Of a DNA stretch of 64,000 nucleotides, positions 45,901-53,736 are shown piece by piece. A model generated the notes under the pieces. It saw only the letters and a list, made by a program, of their open reading frames with translations. It did not search any database and was not told where the DNA came from. Source of the DNA: Gammaproteobacteria bacterium (GTDB lineage: Bacteria > Pseudomonadota > Gammaproteobacteria > Pseudomonadales > Pseudohongiellaceae); NCBI GenBank assembly GCA_018661465.1, contig JABJIC010000015.1, forward strand, positions 148,174-212,173. The letters run 5' to 3'. The position numbers were made by a program, and so were the translations under genes. Positions within the stretch are counted from its first letter, which is position 1, and each line of letters starts with the position of its first letter.

Positions 45901-46433
45901 CTCTGGGCGTATTCGGCGCTGTTCTGCTCGGCAAGGTCATATATTTCGCCGCTGTAAACCAACACAATCTGCTCTCTGTTTCTGGCAGAAGGTGTCAGGA
46001 AATATCTATTGGTGGGAGCAACACTGCCACCGGTGCTGTTAATGCCTATTGCTGATGAGCCCGATGATTGATCAGGGGCCTGACTGAGAGTGCGGAGATT
46101 GCCTGAATTATTGCTAATGATCAGATTGCTGTGTAGTGCGAACTCCAGCGGGTTTGCTTGCATGGCAGCAGGCAGAGAGATGGTGTCTTCAACTGTTATC
46201 TGTCGCGACAGAGGATCCAGCACAATCCTCAGACTGTGATGAATCAATTCCTCTACTACGACTTCCTCAGTTTCGAGCGGTGCTTGAGATAGGGGTTGGG
46301 CGACGGCCTGACTAACAAAAAACACACTAGCAAGCAGCAGGCTCAGAATCTGCTTGCGCGCTCGGGCACAGGCCTGAATGCGCAAGAACCCTGTCAAAAA
46401 ATCAAACTTGAACTGTGTCGACTGTTTACCCAT
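42999..46433 (-). CDS. Exported M1-M28-PDZ multi-domain peptidase
   Basis: 1144 residues with a signal peptide ending ~AVAQ. N-terminal M1-like metallopeptidase: YPHEILHNWWGNG...NWSEGLTAYLADH (near residue 343), the HExxH zinc site with a Glu ligand 17 residues later. A second-domain M28 aminopeptidase: GAHYDHLG (~846), ADDNASGVSILIEMA, AFTGEESGLLGSKYF, MVNLDAVGRL, SSDHVSFLNEGIPA, with a full two-zinc ligand set. A C-terminal PDZ (GVTPGSAAEEAGLQDGDILLSFNGQQI). The upstream TolB-like gene is 30 bp away. Probably a periplasmic peptide-degrading enzyme with two active centres. Confidence 0.9.
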   Translation of the reverse strand: MGKQSTQFKFDFLTGFLRIQACARARKQILSLLLASVFFVSQAVAQPLSQAPLETEEVVVEELIHHSLRIVLDPLSRQITVEDTISLPAAMQANPLEFALHSNLIISNNSGNLRTLSQAPDQSSGSSAIGINSTGGSVAPTNRYFLTPSARNREQIVLVYSGEIYDLAEQNSAEYAQSFSETSGIISDQGVYLNKASMWIPDFGDDLLSFDMEVEFADTARNWTAVSQGDRRGESGENAWQSDEPMEEVYLIAANFTVYSQQSDDIEVLAYLRQPDPNLATKYMDATERYLALYEPLLGDYPFSKFALIENFWETGYGMPSFTLLGEQVIRFPFILESSYPHEILHNWWGNGVYPDYNSGNWSEGLTAYLADHLFQEMEGLGNEYRKEMLARYKNYVADGNDFPLSEFTSRNSAASQAIGYGKTLMLWHMLRVELGDELFLEGLRKLYSDYKFQRANYNDISNLFTELSGLDLSQFFAQWVDRTGAPELSVSVEEVNGDRARIMFAQVQTGDPYLLKVPVALYYEGEELPQLFDISLSQKIEGVMADNYESLQAVLVDPYFDVFRQLDREETPPTIGELFGASDITFILPQADRQHWALMAESFGQGVNADVLNVEDLESIPADRSVWILGNENPFRSVLADSAEMYGVSWSDTGVSMDASEVAFQNRSSVVIARHPANPELAIGWIHVDDMIAMPGMIEKLPHYGKYSYLSFLGDEPTNDVKGVWSSPDSPMQWVKPGTTASIQWDALPPLEPLGILPAKYMPEQLFSHVSALSSPALQGRALQSEGLTEAARYIADQFRAAGLQTVNGTYIQSWEQSVAGLGRVEMENVVAMIPGSNRDLSAQPVILGAHYDHLGVDADSGEIYYGADDNASGVSILIEMASKMASSYTPQRPILFVAFTGEESGLLGSKYFVENPPGAFETDDIFAMVNLDAVGRLEGKPIQVFSTDSAYELPFMAQGIGFTIGVPSDLPAETIASSDHVSFLNEGIPAIHVFSGTHNDYHRTSDSDEKLDLEGMSDVALWVEEAMFYLADNIDPLRVTLAGAEVVVQSAARGEREASLGTVPDFAYAGDGIRISGVTPGSAAEEAGLQDGDILLSFNGQQISDLQSYSNFLRESQPGDAVPVEVRRNQQTFTIEAVLKSR

Positions 46434-46463
46434 GTCTCACTCTGGCTTTAAGCAAATAGCGCT

Positions 46464-47681
46464 CTAGCGCAATCCCAAAAGCTCCAGGGCTTTCTGATGA
46501 TCCCAGTCACCGATATGAATCTGAGAAGTGCCATCGGGAGTTCGAGTAGTGCTCCATGCCAATTCATTACCATCCGGTGAAAACACAGGAAGAATGTCCG
46601 TGCCTTCGGTATTGGTTACGCGCACGGGAGGGTTTGCACCCAGCGGATCTATCATGAAGAGCTCAAAGTTGGCGTTGCCCAACACATTGCTCGAATAGAT
46701 TATGTATTCGCTGCTGGGATGATAGTAAGGACCCCAGGAAACCATCGCTTCCGCAGTTAGCTGACGCTGATTGCTGCCATCGATATCCATAGTCCAGATT
46801 TCTGCGCTATTGCCATCGGGGTTGAATCGACGCCAAACCACCTTATTGTTGTCCGGGCTGAAGAATGGGCCGCCATCGTATCCGGGCGAATGAGTGAGCT
46901 GCTCCACGTCGCTGCCATCGGCATTCATGATGTATAGATCCATGAAGTAAGAGCTGTCGTCTTCGAACAGTTTCTGTTCTGCCTGGCTCAGTTGTCTTGC
47001 GTAGGCTTCGCGGTTTGAGGCAAACAGAATCTTGCTGCCATCCGCTGAGTAAGAACCTTCGGCGTCATAGCCATCGGCATTGGTAAGGTTAACCAGATCG
47101 CTGCCATCGCTGTTAGCCTGATAGATATCGTAGTGACGATCGTAGTCCCAACCGTATGGCCGCTCAATTCCACTCTCGCGAACTGATATTTCCTCGGCCT
47201 GTTTGGCCAGAGCATCAGGATCTTCGTGGGTCGATGCAAACATCAGCAGATTGCGAGTGGGGTGAATCCACGAGCAGGTGGTGAGACCGATGCCGGGAGA
47301 CACCTTGCTGGAAGTGCCCGATGCCAGGTCCATTACATAAATTTGATAGAAGGGGTTTTCGCTGCCTTCTTCTTCACTCTGATAGATGAACTGCTCTCCA
47401 TTAGCGCTGAAGTATCCTTCGCCGGATCGCATGCTTTCCAATACCAGTCGTCTGGTACCACTCAATAGCAGCCCTTCGTTACCGTCCGCATAGGCAGAAT
47501 CTTCATCGCTACCCGCTGGCTCAGCCTCATAGGAAGCTGCCGCCGTGCCATCTGGTTCCGCTGCCGCACTGGCCATAACTGCTGGCGCTGCTTCCTCACC
47601 GAGGGTGACTTGTACTTCTGCATCGCAGGCTACAAGTACCACTAGGCTCATAAGAAGAATAGGTTTTACAATTTCTTTCAT
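46464..47681 (-). CDS. TolB-like (WD40/PD40) beta-propeller lipoprotein
   Basis: 405 residues. Lipobox LMSLVVLVACDAE. After an acidic Ala/Glu linker comes a propeller of PD40 units: EGYFSANGEQFIYQSEEEGSENPFYQIYVMDLASG, AEGSYSADGSKILFASNREA, GGPFFSPDNNKVVWRRFNPDGNSAEIWTMDIDGSNQRQLTAEA, ILPVFSPDGNELAWSTTRTPDGTSQIHIGDW. This is the family of TolB-like propellers, not TolB itself (no Tol genes). It is 30 bp upstream of the M1-M28-PDZ gene and probably co-transcribed, suggesting a partner or scaffold. Confidence 0.85.
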   Translation of the reverse strand: MKEIVKPILLMSLVVLVACDAEVQVTLGEEAAPAVMASAAAEPDGTAAASYEAEPAGSDEDSAYADGNEGLLLSGTRRLVLESMRSGEGYFSANGEQFIYQSEEEGSENPFYQIYVMDLASGTSSKVSPGIGLTTCSWIHPTRNLLMFASTHEDPDALAKQAEEISVRESGIERPYGWDYDRHYDIYQANSDGSDLVNLTNADGYDAEGSYSADGSKILFASNREAYARQLSQAEQKLFEDDSSYFMDLYIMNADGSDVEQLTHSPGYDGGPFFSPDNNKVVWRRFNPDGNSAEIWTMDIDGSNQRQLTAEAMVSWGPYYHPSSEYIIYSSNVLGNANFELFMIDPLGANPPVRVTNTEGTDILPVFSPDGNELAWSTTRTPDGTSQIHIGDWDHQKALELLGLR

Positions 47682-47777
47682 GATCTGGGTCCAGTTATTT
47701 TCGTGTGCTTACAGGACTAACGACTAATAGTGAAAGTCCCTGATGCTGTTTTAACTAATCTGCTTTTCGATCAGCAA

Positions 47778-48773
47778 TTAGAATTCAAAATTCTCTTGTT
47801 GAGGAAACACACCGAACAAGCCGCCAGTGTGAATAAACAGTATGTTCCGTGCTCCTGCCAATTGGCCATTTTCGCCCTTGTGAAGCTCATTTACCATGCC
47901 ATGAAAGGCTTTTCCTGTATAGACTGGGTCCAGGAATATGCCCTCGCTGGAGGCGAGTTCTCTAATTGTCTTAAACACCTCGGGGCCTGCCGCACCATAT
48001 CCCGGGCCCACATAACCCTCGATAGTGTGAATAGACATGTTCTCGCTATCGAAAGACTGTTTGTAACGCTGTTTCCAGAGAGTCACATCTTCATTAACCT
48101 TGTCTTCGAAGTATTTTGCATCGTCGCAAACATTCACTGCCGCTATTTTGCTGTCGATATCGAATAATTCGCTACCAACGATCAAGCCACCTTGAGTGCC
48201 ACCGGACCCGGTAGCAGTGAGAATATAATCTGGCACCATCTCGAGTCTTTCGAAGTCTGCCTTCAGTTCTTCACAGGCAGCGATGTATCCCCACAACCCT
48301 ATTTCATCGCTGGCACCGGTGGGAATGAAGAATGCCTTATCGCCCTTGCTGGAATAGTCTTGCTGCAATTCAGCGGCTAAATCTTGATGGCTCTGCCATT
48401 GGCGCTGAGGAAGATAGGTAATTTCTGCCCCGGCTAAATAGTCTAGCAACAAATTGCCTTCGGCCTGCTCTGGCTTCTCTCCCCGTAGAATTAAGTGCAC
48501 CTTCATGCCCAAACGAACACCCAGAATTGCCGTCGCCCGGCAATGATTGGACTGTACACCGCCACAGGTAATCAGAGTATTACAGCCCTGCTCTTTAGCC
48601 TCTGCAAGAGAGAATTCCAGTTTACGAATCTTATTGCCTGAGACTTCGGTGCCGGTGAGTTCATCTCGCTTTACCCAGATTACGGTCTCCTCAAATTGCT
48701 CGGAATACTTGTCGAGCCGAGTAATCGGGGTCGGTAGTTGAGCAAGCTGTAGTCTGGGGGGCCATTGAATCAT
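47778..48773 (-). CDS. D-cysteine desulfhydrase / ACC deaminase-family PLP enzyme
   Basis: 331 residues from ATG at 48773; a GTG three codons upstream is an alternative. Fold-type II PLP enzyme of the ACC deaminase/D-cysteine desulfhydrase family: ETVIWVKRDELTGTEVSGNKIRKLEFSLAEAKEQGCNTLITCGGVQSNHCRATA holds the PLP lysine (GNKIRK) and the SNHC substrate motif. ILTATGSGGTQGGLIVG binds phosphate. Such enzymes release pyruvate and ammonia (with H2S from D-Cys). A GATTC repeat lies upstream at 48817-48845. Confidence 0.87.
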   Translation of the reverse strand: MIQWPPRLQLAQLPTPITRLDKYSEQFEETVIWVKRDELTGTEVSGNKIRKLEFSLAEAKEQGCNTLITCGGVQSNHCRATAILGVRLGMKVHLILRGEKPEQAEGNLLLDYLAGAEITYLPQRQWQSHQDLAAELQQDYSSKGDKAFFIPTGASDEIGLWGYIAACEELKADFERLEMVPDYILTATGSGGTQGGLIVGSELFDIDSKIAAVNVCDDAKYFEDKVNEDVTLWKQRYKQSFDSENMSIHTIEGYVGPGYGAAGPEVFKTIRELASSEGIFLDPVYTGKAFHGMVNELHKGENGQLAGARNILFIHTGGLFGVFPQQENFEF

Positions 48774-48816
48774 CGGGTGCACTCTTCTGGTTTCTCTTTT
48801 GTTTCTTTTCTTTTCA

Positions 48817-48845
48817 ATTCGATTCGATTCGATTCGATTCGATTC
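48817..48845. repeat. (GATTC)n pentanucleotide tandem repeat
   Basis: ATTC then five perfect GATTC units. It lies 44-72 bases upstream of the desulfhydrase ATG, within its probable promoter region. A five-base unit gives slippage that shifts promoter spacing. Confidence 0.8.
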
Positions 48846-48892
48846 TTAAGATTGGTCTGAACTGTTAACTATATTTAGTGAAGCCCAGATAA

Positions 48893-48926
48893 AAAACGGA
48901 ACGGGATTATAGTCCCATTCCGTTTT
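48893..48926 (-). terminator. Intrinsic terminator of the Mo-hydroxylase operon
   Basis: Arms AAAACGGAACGGGA / TCCCATTCCGTTTT with one mismatch and a six-base loop (TTATAG). On the minus strand the stem is followed by a T-run (TTTTTT), about 82 bases past the stop at 49008. Confidence 0.85.
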
Positions 48927-49007
48927 GTTCTGACAGTCGATGTTCGGCTATCAGCTCAGATTCATATTCTTGTTAAATCCAAGCTTTTATCAAACCCAGA
49001 CCTGCGA

Positions 49008-49424
49008 TCAGGTCTTTGTTGCGTCGTAGGTCTCGACGCCACCGCCGGCGGGAGCCTCGGGCTCGCTGCCTTCATCCAGAGGTTTCAGCACTTCGCTGTA
49101 TAGAAACAGGTCCGTGAGTACCGCTCGAAGGTGTATCGATGCATTTAGGTTATCCACCATTTCCGAGCCGATTTTGTCCTGCGACAGGATAAAACTCAAA
49201 GCAGCGCCTGCATTGCTGCAGTCGTTAGCGATGACTTTCTCAAAATCATTATCAGAGCCGGCAAGCGCAGCTGCGACATCTTTCATCGCCACTGCCATTC
49301 CTTCAATTGTAGGTCGAGCGTGAGGACCGGGTCCGGTCTCCACTTGAGCTGGTCGTCCCTGTGCTGCGTAAGCCAACAGGAACTCATAACCAGCTTCAAT
49401 GGTTTCTATATCATTTTCTATCAC
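49008..49424 (-). CDS. 138-residue protein of unknown function in the Mo-hydroxylase operon
   Basis: GTG start with AGAAG six bases upstream. The sequence is acidic and mostly helical (IETIEAGYEFLLAYAAQGRPA, IEGMAVAMKDVAAALAGSDNDFEKVIANDCSNAGAALSFIL, ASIHLRAVLTDLFLYSEVLKPLDEGS) with a disordered end (EPEAPAGGGVETYDATKT). No signal peptide. It is the last gene of the operon, 35 bp after the cytochrome b gene. I do not recognise the family; a role in assembly or regulation of the enzyme is a guess. Confidence 0.7.
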   Translation of the reverse strand: MIENDIETIEAGYEFLLAYAAQGRPAQVETGPGPHARPTIEGMAVAMKDVAAALAGSDNDFEKVIANDCSNAGAALSFILSQDKIGSEMVDNLNASIHLRAVLTDLFLYSEVLKPLDEGSEPEAPAGGGVETYDATKT

Positions 49425-49459
49425 TGCGTACTTCTCTCGTTGTTAGTTTATAAAATGAA

Positions 49460-50227
49460 TCAGTCTGCTTCTTTAGGAGACCAACGACTTGGGTCGTGGT
49501 TAGCAGCCATTTCATCTTCGGAAATCCAACCAGAGATCATGGAGCGCGTATAGAATAATTTCTCAGGTCGCACCGCGAAATAAATATGGGTGGCGACAAG
49601 TGCAATCAAAGCCAGCGTAGACAATCCGTGTAACAGGAATACCAGACCTAGCTGATCTTCAGCCATGCTGTTTGTTCTATCCCAGAATGGAGAATCGATC
49701 TGCAAGAACATCAGAACACCAGTTACGACTACCGCCAGCACAACTACGGTAACGGCCCAGTGCATGCCCTTCTGTTCGAAAGAATACTTACCAGGCTTCT
49801 TGGCTGAATCAAACGGCTCGCCGAAATCGCCAGGCCCAAGAATCATAGACTTGAAGTCCTGCCAGAACATTGAGCGAACGATGTGAAACAGCACGATAAA
49901 AGTTAGCAGACATCCAGAGATCCAGTGGATGTTTAACCAGGCGATACGCAAGCCAATAATTGGTGCGACTCCGGTTGCTATCAGCACCAAGATGCTGGCG
50001 GCCATTAGCCAGTGAAACGCTCTATCGATTGTTTCATGTCTAAGGACTCTTCGGCCTTCAGCTGAAGGCTTGTCCATTTTTTTGTTGGCCAATGCAGCCA
50101 TAATTATTGCGTGTGCCGCTAGGAGAACTAAAACAGCTACAGCTATAACCCATAGTAAATCCCAAGAAACACCGAGAATTACTTCCTCGCCCCAAACATC
50201 ACGTTTATAACGGACAATTTCTCCCAC
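49460..50227 (-). CDS. Di-haem cytochrome b (formate dehydrogenase gamma/b561 type)
   Basis: 255 residues, GTG start (AGGG seven bases upstream). Five membrane helices including an N-terminal one (WDLLWVIAVAVLVLLAAHAIIM). Likely haem His: HETIDRAFHWLMAAS, WLNIHWISG, LLTFIVLFHIVR, KGMHWAVTVVV, LLHGLSTLALIALVATHIYF. This family passes electrons between a periplasmic enzyme and quinone. In this operon it would take electrons from the Mo-hydroxylase. The neighbours are the FAD subunit (84 bp upstream) and the 138-residue protein. Confidence 0.87.
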   Translation of the reverse strand: MGEIVRYKRDVWGEEVILGVSWDLLWVIAVAVLVLLAAHAIIMAALANKKMDKPSAEGRRVLRHETIDRAFHWLMAASILVLIATGVAPIIGLRIAWLNIHWISGCLLTFIVLFHIVRSMFWQDFKSMILGPGDFGEPFDSAKKPGKYSFEQKGMHWAVTVVVLAVVVTGVLMFLQIDSPFWDRTNSMAEDQLGLVFLLHGLSTLALIALVATHIYFAVRPEKLFYTRSMISGWISEDEMAANHDPSRWSPKEAD

Positions 50228-50310
50228 TGTACTACCCTCTTATCTTTTTAGTTTTTATGTTCAATCTACAAATCGGCGTATGACTCACTTGGAGTCGAGC
50301 AGACTCGGGA

Positions 50311-51306
50311 TTAACCCCGAATCGCTCTCTTAACCAGATTTTCCATCAATGGCACTTTGAAGTGGTTGTAATTCAAAGGTCTTGCGCCATCGCTAGCAAT
50401 CGCTGCAACTTGATTAGCCAGTTGCTCTGATCGCTGCTGTCCACGAACTGCATTTTCAACAGCTTCGAGACGACGAGGAGTACATTCCACTGCGCCACAA
50501 ACGATGCGAGCATCTTCTATGGAGCCTCCGGATACTTTCATTGCTGCTGCAACATTTACCAATGCGAAGTCCCAAACATTTCTGTCTGCTACTTTCTCGA
50601 AGTAGAACTCTGCATTCGCCCATTCATTAGGTAGTCGAACGGCGGTAAGAATTTCACCTTCGTTCAGTACTGTCATGCTGGTGATGTCGCGGTCAGGGCC
50701 TACGAAAAAGTCCTGTGCGCTAACCAGGCGTTGGCCTGAAGAACTGGCTACAACCATAGTCGCATCCAGAGCAACAAGTGCCGGAGCGGTGTCTGAAGCA
50801 GTAACCGCTACACAGCGGCTAGCACCAAAGAGAGCGTGCTCACGGTTCAAGCCTTCTGGCGAATCTGCATAACAGATGTTGCCACCGGCTCGGTAACAGT
50901 CCAGGCCGCGTCGGTAATACCAGCAGCGAGCATCCTGATTCAGGTTGCCGCCGAGAGTACCCACGTTGCGAATCTGAGGGCTGGCCACTTTACTTGCCGC
51001 TGTTGCCAGCAAAGCAAACTTGGATTGTATCAACGGGTTCTGAACAATCTCGGTAAGTGTGGTCACGGCGCCGATTTCAACTCCGTCAGCCGTTTCTTTA
51101 ATTCCTTTCCAGGCATCGATCTGGGTTAACTCGATCATGGCTACAGGAGTCTTATTGCGGTCTTTCAACCAACCGTAAGTATCCTGACCACCACCAAGAA
51201 TCCAGCCGTCACTCCCAAGGGAGTTTGCCAGAGCCAGAGCGTTTTCTTCATCAGTTGGCTGATAAAGTTCGATATCGGGCATTACGTCATGTGAAGTCGC
51301 TGGCAT
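50311..51306 (-). CDS. FAD-binding subunit of xanthine dehydrogenase-family enzyme, with probable 4Fe-4S site
   Basis: 331 residues. FAD/CO-dehydrogenase medium subunit motifs: ILGGGQDTYGWLKD and QIRNVGTLGGNLNQDARC. Unlike ordinary XDH FAD subunits it carries Cys128, Cys137, Cys145 and Cys165 (ARCWYYRRGLDCYRAGGNICYADSPE ... GASRC), the insert that binds a 4Fe-4S cluster in E. coli PaoB and in 4-hydroxybenzoyl-CoA reductase beta. GAGG is seven bases before ATG. The ATG follows the Mo-subunit stop by one base. Confidence 0.9.
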   Translation of the reverse strand: MPATSHDVMPDIELYQPTDEENALALANSLGSDGWILGGGQDTYGWLKDRNKTPVAMIELTQIDAWKGIKETADGVEIGAVTTLTEIVQNPLIQSKFALLATAASKVASPQIRNVGTLGGNLNQDARCWYYRRGLDCYRAGGNICYADSPEGLNREHALFGASRCVAVTASDTAPALVALDATMVVASSSGQRLVSAQDFFVGPDRDITSMTVLNEGEILTAVRLPNEWANAEFYFEKVADRNVWDFALVNVAAAMKVSGGSIEDARIVCGAVECTPRRLEAVENAVRGQQRSEQLANQVAAIASDGARPLNYNHFKVPLMENLVKRAIRG

Positions 51307-51307
51307 A

Positions 51308-53731
51308 TTAACCTCGGAAGTTGTTTTGAGCTAAAGGTACCGAATTTTCCGATATTCCAGCTACATGGTTAATGATCATGTCTGCGGTAACAGGCGCGGC
51401 GTTGAACAAGTGTCCATCCAGCGCATCTGAAATTGCAGCGTTAAGTGCGGCCGATACGGCGCCCATTGAAGGCTCACCAATACCTCTGGCTCCCACAGGA
51501 TTTTCAGGATCCGGCAGATCAACCCAGCCAGTTCCAATATTTTCCGGTGTATCCAAGTAGGTAGGTATCTTGCTCTGCCAGTAACCTGAGCTTGCAGGAA
51601 GTCCGTTCTGAGGGTCATATAGATGACGCTCATAAGCAGATAATCCGATACCCCAGACTGCACCGCCTCGTAACTGATTCGCCAAACCTTGTGGATGAAC
51701 TACTGTTCCACATTCTGCGATAGTTACCAGGTCGAGAATATCGAACTTGCCAGTTTCCTTATCGAGTTCGATTTCCATGAAAGTAACAGTAAAACCCGGA
51801 GGGTTATTGTTGTGTCGCGGATCGTGGTAAACACCCATCAGTGCTGATCCTGCCAGTCTTTCGACAGCCAGCGCAGTCACTACATTGAGCTCTTCCGGCA
51901 ATTCTGCCTCACCGGTATACTTGCCGCCGAGTTCTAGACCGCGCGTGGCAACTTCAGCGTAGGTCATGCCCACTGAGGTATCCGCCATCTGAAAAACGCG
52001 AGATCCGTCGATGTCGTAGTCCGCTACATCGCCACCAAGGTCGGCAGCAGCAATCTCTTTCATCTTGCCCAACATGTCCTGAGCTGCGCCGTAGCAGGTT
52101 CGGGTGTTAGTGAAGATTGAGTTACTACCATCTTGTGGTGAAGAAATTGGAAGGTGTCTGTCAGTTCGGCCGGTGATCACATCACAGTTAGCCCAATCCA
52201 TCTTCAGCACTTCGGCTGCGGCGCGGGAGGTGGAAGCATATGAATATGTTCCCAGGTTACCCACACCGTTATGAATTTGCAGACGACCATTTGGCAACAT
52301 GCGGATAAGTCCGTCCATGCCACTTCGGCCTGCATTGTGATAACCCTGACCGATGCCAAGACCTCTCACTTTGCTGCCGTCAGTCTGGCGAGAACGAGAC
52401 CGCTTAGTTTCCCAATCGAATTGAGCCGCGCCCATTTCCAAAGCTTCTGGCATATAGGCAGAAGTAAATGGCTGAGAACGTGGTCCACTCACATCGCCAT
52501 TCTGAGCGGCGTTGAGTTTACGAATTTCAAGTCTGTCCAATCCGAGATCTTCCGCTGCCTTATCCATAATAGGAGCAAGAACAGCCATGATCTGATTCTC
52601 ACCAGGACCACGTTGCGCACCGCGGTGCCCTGTGTTGGTTCCGATGGAAGTGTTTCTAAAACGCATTGCTTCGGTTTGATACAGCGCACTTACACCGCCG
52701 GCCGCAGAGTTAGCGTCGCCGCCTCCACCCTTACCGCCGTTGTCGGATACACAGTACATGTCCATCGCAGCCATGGCGCCATCGGCTTTAAAGCCAACTT
52801 TGATCCAGCCCTGAAGACCCTGTCTCGCACCACCGATGGTGAATTCCTCTTCACGAGTAACACGCATCATTACCGGGCGATTGATCTTCTGGGAAAGTTT
52901 TGCGGGTACAGCCAGAATTGGAATACTTCCAGCACGAGCTCGTTGACCAAAACCACCACCGGTTGCCTCGTTAACGAAGACGAAGTCTTCAAGAGGAACA
53001 CCGACGATGCCAGCCAGACCTTCGGCTACAGCTGTGAGGCTTTGCGAAGTACCGTGTAGGTAGCATTTGCCATTTTCCCAATAGGACATAGCGGAGCGAG
53101 GCTCCATAGACATATGTGGGTAACCGGCTGTTGAAAAATTAGTTTCGTAGACGAAGTCTGAAGCGGCAAAGCCTGCTGCTAGATCTCCGTATTCCCAGCT
53201 CTGTTGGGCTTCGGCCGTTGGCTCGCTACCACTTCTGAAGGCAGCTACCTGGTCTGAGGACCATTTTTCAGAGGCAAAGCCCTGACGGAAAACAAAGGTG
53301 TTACCGCCGTTGTATGCATCGGGGCCACCTTCAACGAGGCTATCCAGAGGATCCAAAGCGAAAGGAAGTCTTTCGATGGTCAGTGAGATTTTCATCATCG
53401 CGTCTTCGGCAGTCTTTTCGTCTACCGCGGCGATGGCCAAAATTGGCTCACCTATTAATGTAGGCTCGTTGGTCAATACTTTCAGACCCGGGCTCTGGGG
53501 CTCACCGTCAGGATAGACATCATCCGCAGTGAGTATGCCGATTACACCATCCATCGCCAGGGCTTCGGAAGCGTCGATATCGACGACACGGCCATGGGGA
53601 ACAGGACTGGTGAGTAATCGAGCGTAAACCATGCCATCGCGGGCATAGTCTTCAGAATACTTGATGCGGCCAGTAACCTTGCCGGGCACATCCTGAGGTA
53701 CGAAATCTTTACCTATATGCATATAAGCCAT
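51308..53731 (-). CDS. Molybdopterin-binding catalytic subunit, xanthine dehydrogenase family
   Basis: 807 residues. XDH-family Mo subunit: first domain DVPGKVTGRIKYSEDYARDGMVYARLLTSPVPHGRV, then ATGGGFGQRA (Mo-pterin loop), TGHRGAQRGPGENQ, and the C-terminal VGARGIGEPSMGAVSAAL with the conserved active-site Glu. It hydroxylates aldehydes, N-heterocycles or CoA esters at Mo; the substrate is unknown. No signal peptide, so export would depend on the Tat signal of the 2Fe-2S subunit encoded five bases upstream. Confidence 0.93.
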   Translation of the reverse strand: MAYMHIGKDFVPQDVPGKVTGRIKYSEDYARDGMVYARLLTSPVPHGRVVDIDASEALAMDGVIGILTADDVYPDGEPQSPGLKVLTNEPTLIGEPILAIAAVDEKTAEDAMMKISLTIERLPFALDPLDSLVEGGPDAYNGGNTFVFRQGFASEKWSSDQVAAFRSGSEPTAEAQQSWEYGDLAAGFAASDFVYETNFSTAGYPHMSMEPRSAMSYWENGKCYLHGTSQSLTAVAEGLAGIVGVPLEDFVFVNEATGGGFGQRARAGSIPILAVPAKLSQKINRPVMMRVTREEEFTIGGARQGLQGWIKVGFKADGAMAAMDMYCVSDNGGKGGGGDANSAAGGVSALYQTEAMRFRNTSIGTNTGHRGAQRGPGENQIMAVLAPIMDKAAEDLGLDRLEIRKLNAAQNGDVSGPRSQPFTSAYMPEALEMGAAQFDWETKRSRSRQTDGSKVRGLGIGQGYHNAGRSGMDGLIRMLPNGRLQIHNGVGNLGTYSYASTSRAAAEVLKMDWANCDVITGRTDRHLPISSPQDGSNSIFTNTRTCYGAAQDMLGKMKEIAAADLGGDVADYDIDGSRVFQMADTSVGMTYAEVATRGLELGGKYTGEAELPEELNVVTALAVERLAGSALMGVYHDPRHNNNPPGFTVTFMEIELDKETGKFDILDLVTIAECGTVVHPQGLANQLRGGAVWGIGLSAYERHLYDPQNGLPASSGYWQSKIPTYLDTPENIGTGWVDLPDPENPVGARGIGEPSMGAVSAALNAAISDALDGHLFNAAPVTADMIINHVAGISENSVPLAQNNFRG

Positions 53732-53736
53732 GATTA

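Noticed and set aside
52271..53059. 262-codon plus-strand frame inside the Mo subunit gene
   Set aside because: Antisense shadow of a clear xanthine dehydrogenase-family gene; translation has no domain.
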